64,000 nt of DNA from Alphaproteobacteria bacterium (lineage in GTDB: Bacteria > Pseudomonadota > Alphaproteobacteria > Micropepsales > Micropepsaceae), in the NCBI GenBank assembly GCA_019247845.1, contig JAFBAL010000031.1, positions 1-64,000 on the forward strand, given 5' to 3'. Below are positions 34,750 to 44,673 of this stretch, in pieces. The notes below the pieces were generated by a model. The model was not told the DNA's origin. It did no database searches and saw nothing but the letters and a program-made list of their open reading frames with translations. Positions within the stretch are counted from its first letter, which is position 1. Every line of letters starts with the position of its first letter. The translations under genes and the position numbers were made by a program.

Positions 34750-34786
34750 AACGAAACGGGCGGCGGGATCGCTCCCACCGCCCGTT
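34750..34786 (-). terminator. Rho-independent-like terminator of the cold-shock gene
   Basis: Read on the minus strand, a strong GC stem (ACGGGCGGTGGGA / TCCCGCCGCCCGT, loop of four) is followed by TTTCGTT. It lies about 20 bases after the cold-shock stop codon. One mismatch interrupts the stem. Confidence 0.65.
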
Positions 34787-34806
34787 CCCCACGAAGTTCA
34801 AAAGCC

Positions 34807-35010
34807 TTAGACGGCCTTGAGGTTCGCCGCCTTGGCGCCGCGCGCGTCGGGAACGACGTCGAACGACACTTTCTGGCCTTCCTGCAGGGTGCGCATGCCC
34901 GCCGCTTCGACGGCCGTGGCATGGACGAACACGTCCTTGCCGCCGCCTTCCGGCGAGATGAATCCGAAGCCCTTGGAGGTGTTGAAGAACTTCACAGTTC
35001 CGATGGTCAT
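34807..35010 (-). CDS. Cold-shock protein (CspA family)
   Basis: 67 residues forming a single cold-shock OB fold. RNP1 is GFGFISPE and RNP2 is DVFVHATAV, after [12 protein letters not shown]. It binds single-stranded nucleic acid as an RNA chaperone. The start at 35010 is fixed by homology. About 170 bases of non-coding DNA lie upstream on this strand, consistent with the long leader typical of csp genes. A terminator hairpin follows. Confidence 0.93.
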   Translation of the reverse strand: MTIGTVKFFNTSKGFGFISPEGGGKDVFVHATAVEAAGMRTLQEGQKVSFDVVPDARGAKAANLKAV

Positions 35011-35269
35011 TGAGATTTTCCTAGTCAAGATCCGCGCGAGCGACATGCCCGAACGGGTGCGGTGGCGAACGATCATCGGAAGTTTAGCTGTCTCGTCCAG
35101 GCGCGCACTCAGGCGAGTCGGGAATTCAAACAGATGCGCTTCAACTGACGTGACACCATCGCGTTGACGCTATGTAATCATTTTGCGCGACCGATACAAG
35201 CTTGGCACACGAGGTCGCGCGGAATTGGCCGTTTGGCGCTGCATGTTGCGGCGCGGCGGGCGCGCGGCA

Positions 35270-35722
35270 CTAAGGCTCGACGCTGAGGACCTCGATTTCG
35301 CCCTTCGGCTTCTCCATTTCGACGACGTCGCCGGCGCGCGCGCCGAGCAGCGCCTGGGCCAGCGGGCTGCGCCAGCTGATCGTGCCCGAGGCCGGCGCGG
35401 CTTCGTCTTCGCCCGCGATGCGGAAGGTTTGCGTTCTTCCGTTCCGCGCGATCGTCACGCGCGTGCCGAAGGCGACGCTGCCGTCCGCGGCCGGTTTCAC
35501 GATCTCCGCGCGGCCGCGCTGCGTCGCCCAATAACGCAGGTCGCGCTCCAGCGTTTCGCGCAGCAGCACGTTGCTCTCGGTCTTGAGCGCGGCTTCGATC
35601 CGCGCGATTTCGGATTCGATGTGTGCGTAGCCTTGCGCGGTGACGAGGTTCGGCCCCTCGGCCACCATCCGCTCGGGCGGCGGGGCGGACGACGCGGTCT
35701 CTTTCACGAAGGCGCGGGACAT
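35270..35722 (-). CDS. GreA/GreB-family elongation factor
   Basis: 150 residues. The N-terminal coiled-coil (GYAHIESEIARIEAALKTES, then LRETLERDLRYWATQRGRAE) inserts into the RNA polymerase secondary channel in this family. The C-terminal FKBP-like domain is FGTRVTIARNGRTQTFRIAG, SWRSPLAQALLGARAGDVVE and IEVLSVEP. It is more divergent than housekeeping GreA, so it may be a second Gre-type factor. The start at 35722 is chosen because the upstream extension is not conserved. Confidence 0.85.
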   Translation of the reverse strand: MSRAFVKETASSAPPPERMVAEGPNLVTAQGYAHIESEIARIEAALKTESNVLLRETLERDLRYWATQRGRAEIVKPAADGSVAFGTRVTIARNGRTQTFRIAGEDEAAPASGTISWRSPLAQALLGARAGDVVEMEKPKGEIEVLSVEP

Positions 35723-35784
35723 GAAAGCAGGATAGCGCCGCCCGGCCGGATAGGGCCAGGGCGGCGCCATCCCTCAAGGATGGA

Positions 35785-36093
35785 TCAGTGGTCGTCGCTG
35801 TCGTGGTCGCCGTCGCCATGCGCCGGATGGACCTCGACCCAGGCGTTCTTGTCGCTGTCCCAATAGCCGTAGGTGCCGCTGACGTCGTGCCAGTGGTAGT
35901 GATGGGCTTTCCAGTCCCAATTGTCGTCGTAGTAGACGACCTTCACCTGCGGATAGTCGTAGCGGACGGTGCTGTGCCAGCAGTCGCCGCGGTCGTTGCA
36001 GACGACGAAAGCCGAGGCGCCGGTCGCGGTTAGCGCCAGCGCAGCGGCGCCCGCGAGCGCTGCCAGGGCGCCTTTTCCGATGATGTTGGTCAT
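35785..36093 (-). CDS. Small exported His/Asp-rich protein
   Basis: 102 residues. The signal peptide (ALAALAGAAALALTATGASA) is followed by VVCNDRGDCWHSTVRYDYP, then a Tyr/Trp-rich part (VVYYDDNWDWKAHHYHWHD) and a His/Asp tail (PAHGDGDHDSDDH). The density of His and Asp suggests metal binding in the periplasm, but no known motif is present. The start at 36093 gives the best signal peptide. Confidence 0.7.
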   Translation of the reverse strand: MTNIIGKGALAALAGAAALALTATGASAFVVCNDRGDCWHSTVRYDYPQVKVVYYDDNWDWKAHHYHWHDVSGTYGYWDSDKNAWVEVHPAHGDGDHDSDDH

Positions 36094-36266
36094 GGGGGTT
36101 TCTCCAATAGATGTGATGATCCGTCCCCCTCCTATGAGATGAAAACCCGCAAGCGCAGGGTTGTGTTCCGCGAGTTCCATAGTGAACGGTTGTTAAGTTT
36201 TGCGAATGCGAAGCGGTTACGCGCTCGCGGCAGCGCGGCGGCGCAGCGGAGACGACTTGGCGCGAT

Positions 36267-37232
36267 CTACGCGCTGCGCCGTCCCTCGATGCACCAGGCG
36301 ATCGGTGCGCCGTCCGCCTTGCGCAGCACCGACACTGCGGCGACCGCGCCGAGCTGGCGCAGCGGCCCCAGCCAGCCCTCCAGCTCCGCCGGCGCGACGC
36401 AGCACGAATCCATCGCTTCCAGGATGGTCAGCTCCGGCGACAGCGACGCCTCGAGCGCGTGCCACGCGGCAGCGCGCGCGCTCGCATCCGCCGCGCGCGC
36501 ACGAAGGGGAAGGATGCGCGCGAGCTCGTCCACCAGCGCGTCGCCCGGATGGCCGAGGCGCAGCGCCTGCAGCTTCGCGTCCAGCGCGAAAGCCTGTCCG
36601 GCCAGGAACGCGTCGCGCATCGCCGGCGCGAGCGCGGCCAGGATCGCGTTCAGCCGCGCGCGGTTGGTCGCCACGACCGAGCTCTGCGCATGATGCACCA
36701 CGAACGCGAAGCGCGCCGCCGGCGCCAGCACGCGCGCGAGCCGGTGCGCGGTCTTGTGCGTGCGGCTGTATTCGAAGCCGAACTGGCTGATCGCGGCGTC
36801 GAAGCTCGCGGGCGCGAAGGGCATCGACTCCATCGGCGTGCCGGGGATGAGGGTGAGGGCGACGTCCCTCGGCGCCGGGACGTCGGCAAAATCGATGCCG
36901 GTGAGCGCGAGGTCGCGCCCGCCGCGCGCCGCAAGCAGCGCGCCCGACGCCGCTCCCACGCCGCAGCCCAGATCGAGCACGCGAATAGGGCCGCTGCTGT
37001 TGCTGCTGCTGCTGCTGTTGCCGCCGCCGCTGCTGCCGCCGCCGCCGCTGCTGCCGCCGCACGGCGGAAGCGTCGCGGCAAAGGCCGCCCACCGCGCGCG
37101 CAGCGCCGCGGCGATCTCCGGCGCCCCGCCGATGCAGGCGAGCCGCGATTGCGGATCGCGCCACAGCGCCGTCCACGCATCCTGCGCCCGCGACCGCTCG
37201 GGCCGCGTCCGCATCCTGTCGCGAAGCTCCAT
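36267..37232 (-). CDS. Class I SAM-dependent methyltransferase with Gly/Ser tract
   Basis: About 321 residues. SAM motif I is IRVLDLGCGVGAASGALLAA, the acidic loop LTGIDFADV, and the post-I region FDAAISQFGFEYSRT resembles small-molecule or lipid methyltransferases of the UbiE/MenG type. Directly before motif I lies a low-complexity Gly/Ser/Asn tract (residues ~59-81) coded by trinucleotide repeats. Substrate unknown. The start at 37232 has GGGGAA upstream; an ATG at 37280 is possible. Confidence 0.78.
   Translation of the reverse strand: MELRDRMRTRPERSRAQDAWTALWRDPQSRLACIGGAPEIAAALRARWAAFAATLPPCGGSSGGGGSSGGGNSSSSSNSSGPIRVLDLGCGVGAASGALLAARGGRDLALTGIDFADVPAPRDVALTLIPGTPMESMPFAPASFDAAISQFGFEYSRTHKTAHRLARVLAPAARFAFVVHHAQSSVVATNRARLNAILAALAPAMRDAFLAGQAFALDAKLQALRLGHPGDALVDELARILPLRARAADASARAAAWHALEASLSPELTILEAMDSCCVAPAELEGWLGPLRQLGAVAAVSVLRKADGAPIAWCIEGRRSA
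36991..37060. repeat. GCT/GCC trinucleotide microsatellite inside the methyltransferase gene
   Basis: About 70 bases of near-perfect GCT/GCC (minus strand AGC/GGC) repeats encode the Gly/Ser/Asn tract. In-frame slippage would change its length without breaking the gene. Confidence 0.8.
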
Positions 37233-37423
37233 ACGTTCCCCAGTGAAGCCTTGACGCGATGACACCGCGCCCGAGCGCACGGCGCCAATGACAGGCGCGT
37301 GAGGGCGCCGCTGCGCGGTTCACGTGTTCGCGAACGATCGAGCGACTAATGACGTTGGCGTGAGGGAGGGGCGGAGTGGATCACGAGTGCGAGAACGAGT
37401 GCGTCGACGGGGCGCACAAGGCT

Positions 37424-39430
37424 TCAGCTTCGAAAGTCCGCCACGGCCTGCACCGTGCCGTGCCGCGTCCGGCGGACGAAGAACTCGACGTCGGCGGACA
37501 GCTTGCCGGAACGCCGCTCGCCGCATCCCAAAGTGCCGCCGATCTTGAGGAGCTCTTCGGTCGCCGCAGGCTCCGGCGATTCCTCGATAGCTTTTTTGTA
37601 GTCGTGCGCGATCAGCAGGCGGCGCAACTGCCAGAGGCGCTTCGCGGCCGTGGATACCGAGACCTCGAACTTGTCGGGAAAGTCCAGCCAATCCGCCAGC
37701 GTCGAGACGACCTGTTCCCCGAAGCGATCCACCTGGCTGGCAGGCATCAGGAATGCCGCCGCGAAGAGGTCGCAGAACCTTTCCTCGTCCTTGAACACCT
37801 GCTCGTTCTCGACGGCCCCGCCGCCATAGGTGAGCGGACGCGTGGCGGCATCGACGAGCGCATGTCCGAGCTCGTGCGCTTCGGTGAACTTTTGCCGCGT
37901 CGGCTCATCGTTCTTGTTCAGCGCGACGACGGCGCAAGGGCCGAAATACCCTTCCGGAATCCGATAGCCGGAAACCGTCATGGCGACTTGAACCGCCTTG
38001 GCGTTCATAGCGCGCAGGATTTGGTACGGCTTCACCGCGAAGGACTCGATCTCGAGTCTTCTGCGCAGCTCTTCAGCCGCAGCTTCCGGCTCCAGAGGCA
38101 GGTCGGAGAGAACGTCGTCGCGATCCGATTCAAATCGGAGCCGCAGCTCGTGGGCGATCGTGTAGTCGTTCCTGGCCGCCTCGACGATCGAGACGAAGTC
38201 GGCAAGGTCCTTCTTCTTTCTCCTCTTCGTGGTCGGCTTGCTCATCGGGCAATGTCCGCGGGCGACGTTCATCAGCTCCAGGCGGGGCAGCATCGTGTCG
38301 TCCTTCCAGCGATTGCCCAGAAAGCCTTCCAGGCTCGCCGCGATCTGAGGCTGCCGCTGCCGCCTCGGCTTGAGCTCGACAATGGTCACGTTGTGAACGG
38401 CGAAGATGTCGAGCGGCAGCTGGTCGACGTTCGTCGTCAGCACCAGCATCGGCAGGTGGCGGCCGGCAGCGCGCACCAGCAGCGACGACATCGTGCCGTG
38501 GGAAACCGGCGACGCGGCGTCGGCGACGGCCACGATTCCGTTCGATCGGTTCAGCGCCTCGTCTATGTGCTGCACGCGTTCGTGCTTGCGCAGACCGTCG
38601 AATTGCCGGAGGTCGAGAATCTGCTCCGGACCGCCGACGGATGCCGGCCACTGCCGCCGGGCTTCGGTCGCGAAATCCTCCTTGGCATGGACGAGCGATA
38701 TCTGCCGCGGATAGCCGAACCGGGTCTTGTTCTGGAAGGTCGGACCGCAGCCTTCGGCGATGCGTACCGCCAGGTCGATGAAGCTCGCCTCGCTCAGCGC
38801 GCGCGCCAGGGAGATCGCGTTGCGCGCGGCCCGGCGTTGCAGGTTGGACAATTGCCAGGGATTGGTCGTCTGGATGAAGCGCAGATCTTCGAGGGTACGC
38901 ACCTCCCTGAGCGATACGATCACGTCCTTGCTCTTGACGCACAGTTCGTGGCTGCAATCCGGCTCTACCGGATGTACATAGTCCCTGCCGATGCGCGCGC
39001 GGACGACGTCGAGCGGACGGCCGAAATTGGCTTCGTACAGCGCGAAGAACATGCCGAGCGCGAAATGCGATGCGCCCCGCGTCAGGTCGCTGTTCGACTC
39101 GATGTATAGACCGAGCGCCGCCGCGCGCGCGGTGACGATCTTGGCGACCTCTTCGATGATTGGACGGATCTCGAGATTCTGGATGTCGAGCGTATGCCGC
39201 GCGGCCATGACCAAAGCGACGCAGCCGACGGGCTCGCCCGGGAATTTTTCGCGCGCGAAGGCAAGGGCGCTGTCCAGCGCGACGGCAGGACCGTTGGGCG
39301 CATACGGACAGGTGTCATAGGCATAAGGTCCGGAGCTCAGCGACTGATACTGGCTGAAGCCGGGAACGAAGCCGGATTTGAGGATGGCTGCGATATTCTT
39401 CTGCGATGACCCGTGAAGACCTACCAGCAT
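37424..39430 (-). CDS. Multidomain ImmA/IrrE metallopeptidase fusion
   Basis: 668 residues. Residues 519-523 (AHELGHALVD) are an HExxH-type zinc site, and EERFCDLFAAAFLMP supplies the downstream Glu and core helix of ImmA/IrrE peptidases (residues ~400-600). The first ~200 residues open with LHGSSQKNIAAILKSGF, like the start of ADP-ribosyltransferase-fold domains (HGT/S, then ILxxGF). Residues ~237-352 (RQISLVHAKEDFATEARRQW, VQHIDEALNRSNGIVAVADA, MLVLTTN) look like a TIR- or nucleoside-deoxyribosyltransferase-like Rossmann domain. Only the peptidase call is firm. No partner gene is adjacent. Confidence 0.72.
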   Translation of the reverse strand: MLVGLHGSSQKNIAAILKSGFVPGFSQYQSLSSGPYAYDTCPYAPNGPAVALDSALAFAREKFPGEPVGCVALVMAARHTLDIQNLEIRPIIEEVAKIVTARAAALGLYIESNSDLTRGASHFALGMFFALYEANFGRPLDVVRARIGRDYVHPVEPDCSHELCVKSKDVIVSLREVRTLEDLRFIQTTNPWQLSNLQRRAARNAISLARALSEASFIDLAVRIAEGCGPTFQNKTRFGYPRQISLVHAKEDFATEARRQWPASVGGPEQILDLRQFDGLRKHERVQHIDEALNRSNGIVAVADAASPVSHGTMSSLLVRAAGRHLPMLVLTTNVDQLPLDIFAVHNVTIVELKPRRQRQPQIAASLEGFLGNRWKDDTMLPRLELMNVARGHCPMSKPTTKRRKKKDLADFVSIVEAARNDYTIAHELRLRFESDRDDVLSDLPLEPEAAAEELRRRLEIESFAVKPYQILRAMNAKAVQVAMTVSGYRIPEGYFGPCAVVALNKNDEPTRQKFTEAHELGHALVDAATRPLTYGGGAVENEQVFKDEERFCDLFAAAFLMPASQVDRFGEQVVSTLADWLDFPDKFEVSVSTAAKRLWQLRRLLIAHDYKKAIEESPEPAATEELLKIGGTLGCGERRSGKLSADVEFFVRRTRHGTVQAVADFRS

Positions 39431-39527
39431 ACGCTGCCCCCACCTACATCATGACGCTATTTTTTCGCTGACCACAACTTGCTGTTAACCAACGCTACAA
39501 ATACGTGAAGGCTGGGGCAAAGTCCAT

Positions 39528-39544
39528 ATACTCAAACTGGGTAT
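39528..39544. promoter_or_regulatory. Imperfect palindrome upstream of the ImmA fusion
   Basis: ATACTCA-aac-TGGGTAT has 7-base arms with one mismatch, in an AT-rich 200-base gap between the ImmA fusion and uvrB, which are transcribed in the same direction. ImmA-type genes are often controlled by XRE repressors binding such sites; no XRE gene is next to it here. Confidence 0.45.
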
Positions 39545-39629
39545 AACACAAAGTTGCCGTTTTGTTCCGGGCAAAAATATGAAAATCGCAAGTAAAGAGC
39601 GCGAGTAGGTTCATGCGGCCCGCGAGGTC

Positions 39630-42107
<2,478 letters not shown>

Positions 42108-42182
42108 GCCGCCAATATAGTGTGTACGGCACGGATTTGCAGCCACCGACGGTACGGCTGCTGACACGCCTGGAGGTGGATC

Positions 42183-43529
42183 ATCAAGCCGGCAAATCCC
42201 GCATTTTTCGCCCTGGCCCTGGCCTCACTCGGCACGCCGGCCGCCGCCGCGGAGAGCTGGAAGCTGCACGACTTGGCGCCGCTGTGCGTCAAGTACAGCT
42301 GCAACGGCGCCGCCAACGCAGGTCCGTTGACGATAGATCAGGCAGGGCATCTGTTTGGCACGCTCAACGCCGGGGGGCGGCGCGACCGCGGCTCGGTGTT
42401 CGAGGTGCTGAAGTTCCCCGGCCACAAGCGCTGGAGCATCCGCACGCTCTATAGCTTCTGCGCGCGCTTGGACTGCAAGGACGGTGCGGACCCGACCCAG
42501 GCGGGCGTGGTCGCGGACACTGCCGGCAACCTCTACGGCACGACGTATGCAGGCGGTGCCTATGACGCGGGCGTGTTCTTCAAGCTCTCGCAGCAGGGCA
42601 GCAACCGCAACTGGGTGCTGACGGTGCTGTACGATTTCTGCTCGCGCAACAGCGCCTGCACGGACGGCGGCTTGCCCCAGGGCCCGCTCGTCCATGAAGG
42701 CCAGGCGCAAGGCGCGGCCTATGACGGCGTGTCGCCGCTATACGGCACGGCCACCGCATTCGGCTCGCATCAGGGGGGCACGGTGTTCTCGCTCATGCCG
42801 GGGACGGGAACAAGGTGGCGCGAAACCGTCCTGTTCTCGTTCTGCGGCGATCACGCCTATCCCGATTGTCCCGACGGCAAATTCCCCGTGGGCCTCGGTC
42901 TCGACGGTCAGGGCAATCTCATCGGCGTCACCGCTTTCGGGGGGCAGGGCGCCACCCGCGACGCTGGCATTCTCTTCAAGCTGACGCCGGTATCGGGCGA
43001 AGCGCGCTGGACCGGAACCGTGCTCCACCGCTTTTGCCCGCTCGCCGGTTGTGCAGACGGATTCCAGCCGATCGGGGCGCCGGTGGCGGATGCGGGCGGC
43101 AACATCTACGGCGTGACGATCGCGGGCGGCAACGCCATGTGCAACGGCGCGGGATGCGGCGTGCTCTACAAGGTGACGCCGCAGGGCCACGAAAGCGTGC
43201 TGTACACCTTCTGCTCGGTCGGCAATTGTCTGGACAACAGCCTGCCGATCGGCGGACCGGTCATCGACGCGAACGGCGTGCTCTATGGCACCACGGCGCG
43301 CGGCGGCGCCTGGCACACCGACGTCAACTCCCAAGGCGGCGGAACGGTCTACAGCTTCTCGGGCTCGTCGCTGACGACGCTGTATTCGTTCTGCAAAGAG
43401 AGCAGTTGCACCGACGGCGAATACCCCGTATCGGGCCCTACCATCGACGGGGCGGGCAACCTTTATGGGCCGACCCAGCTCGGCGGCCCTGCGGGCAGCG
43501 GGGTCGTGTTCCAGCTGCAGCCTCGGTGA
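42183..43529 (+). CDS. Exported GloVer-type tandem-repeat protein with no standard start codon
   Basis: About 448 residues. Repeats of roughly 50-60 residues carry LYSFCxxxxCxDGxxP and GNLYGTTxxGG (e.g. [19 protein letters not shown]), the pattern of the Gloeo/Verruco (GloVer, TIGR03803) repeats, a probable beta-propeller outside the cell. Each repeat has a Cys pair. The signal peptide ([19 protein letters not shown]) is in frame but has no ATG/GTG/TTG; a GGAGGT sits five bases before an ATC at 42183. The nearest TTG (42273) would remove the signal peptide. Confidence 0.75.
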   Translation: MKPANPAFFALALASLGTPAAAAESWKLHDLAPLCVKYSCNGAANAGPLTIDQAGHLFGTLNAGGRRDRGSVFEVLKFPGHKRWSIRTLYSFCARLDCKDGADPTQAGVVADTAGNLYGTTYAGGAYDAGVFFKLSQQGSNRNWVLTVLYDFCSRNSACTDGGLPQGPLVHEGQAQGAAYDGVSPLYGTATAFGSHQGGTVFSLMPGTGTRWRETVLFSFCGDHAYPDCPDGKFPVGLGLDGQGNLIGVTAFGGQGATRDAGILFKLTPVSGEARWTGTVLHRFCPLAGCADGFQPIGAPVADAGGNIYGVTIAGGNAMCNGAGCGVLYKVTPQGHESVLYTFCSVGNCLDNSLPIGGPVIDANGVLYGTTARGGAWHTDVNSQGGGTVYSFSGSSLTTLYSFCKESSCTDGEYPVSGPTIDGAGNLYGPTQLGGPAGSGVVFQLQPR

Positions 43530-43578
43530 GGGCCCGCCGGTCCCCGGCTGCGGGGACCGGTTTGCGCCGTCCGGCTCG

Positions 43579-44481
43579 CTACGGACTGGTATAGGTTGCG
43601 GCGGTGCTGCAGCCTTCGATGCTGTTCAGATAGAACTGCGACACGCTCCAGCTTCCGGCCAGCGAGGTCAGCGTCGCGCTGTCGGAGCATTTGTCGGCGA
43701 TCTCCATGCCCTGCGCGTCGTTCCAGGCCTGCGGATAGTCCGGATTGACCAGCGGCGTCGGCACGTTGTCGGTGGTGGCTTCCGCGAATTCGTGGCTCGC
43801 CGCGAAGGTCAGGAAGTCGAAGCCCGAATTGCACTCCGGCTCGACGCTGTAGAAGATGTTGTGCGGCTTGGCGCGCCTGGTGTCGATCGTGGCGAAATGA
43901 TAGGCGCCGAAGACGACGCATGACGCCTGCCCGTCCAGCAATATCGTGATGTCGGACGGGAAGTAGATCATATACAGCGTGTTGGAATCCTGCGGCGGAA
44001 GGTGATGCCGCCTGATCTGGCGCTTGAGCTCGGTCTGGATGTCGTCGTCGGTCAGCACCGTCGCGGTGTTGTGCGGCTTCAGCACGGCCTGGCCCAGATA
44101 GGTGCCGCGATTGATGTACTGATGCGTGCCGTTGTGGCCGTTGATCCCCTTGACGTGCTGGGTGTGGTACTCGCCCATCTGGTCGAGATAGGTGCTGGAG
44201 ACCAGCGCCTGGGTGAACGCCGGAACCTGGTCCTGCGTATCCTGCGCCACGTTGCTGTTCCACATCACGGTCATGACCTTGACGTCGGAGAACACAGGCC
44301 CGCCGTAGTAGTTCATGTCGCTCGGCGGCGGCAGCGGCCGTTTGGCGAGCGAGGCGAAAGAGGTCGCGGGAAAGATGCGATAATGCTTCGCGGTCTTCGA
44401 CGGATCCGCATGTGCGGACGCCGACAGGCCGAGCACGATCGCGGCCGCAGCCGCGGCCCGGATGCATTTGGAGACGAGCAT
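43579..44481 (-). CDS. Exported protein with EXORDIUM/phosphate-induced-like features
   Basis: 300 residues with signal peptide (AAAAAIVLGLSASAHA). MNYYGGPVFSDVKVMTVMWN opens the mature domain. A C-terminal region SHEFAEATTDNVPTP, then AWNDAQGMEIADKCSD, resembles the conserved HE-x2-E and W-x-D...E-I-x-D-x-C blocks of EXORDIUM/phosphate-induced-1-like secreted proteins and could bind metal. No enzymatic role is established for that family. The start is the ATG at 44481. Confidence 0.7.
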   Translation of the reverse strand: MLVSKCIRAAAAAAIVLGLSASAHADPSKTAKHYRIFPATSFASLAKRPLPPPSDMNYYGGPVFSDVKVMTVMWNSNVAQDTQDQVPAFTQALVSSTYLDQMGEYHTQHVKGINGHNGTHQYINRGTYLGQAVLKPHNTATVLTDDDIQTELKRQIRRHHLPPQDSNTLYMIYFPSDITILLDGQASCVVFGAYHFATIDTRRAKPHNIFYSVEPECNSGFDFLTFAASHEFAEATTDNVPTPLVNPDYPQAWNDAQGMEIADKCSDSATLTSLAGSWSVSQFYLNSIEGCSTAATYTSP

Positions 44482-44673
44482 GGCGTGGACCCCCAAAAGG
44501 CATCGGTCCGCTGCCCGGCGCAGCGAATCCGCAGCCTGAGTCCGCAATCGAACGCCGTGGTTACGAAATGGTTCCGTGGCGATGAAGCGGCCTTGCTCCG
44601 GACGCCGCAGCGCTTGTGGCACGGACGCGGTTTTCGCTTTAGCTTGCCGGCCAGGCCGGATCGGGGGACCAGG

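Noticed and set aside
35178..35269. Minus-strand tail reading TCSAKRPIPRDLVCQACIGR, like a zinc ribbon
   Set aside because: No start codon in frame nearby, only one complete CxxC, and no ribosome site. It is probably chance in the csp-gre gap.
39431..39629. Possible small gene or antitoxin between uvrB and the ImmA fusion
   Set aside because: AT-rich with no frame of useful length on either strand; treated as a control region.
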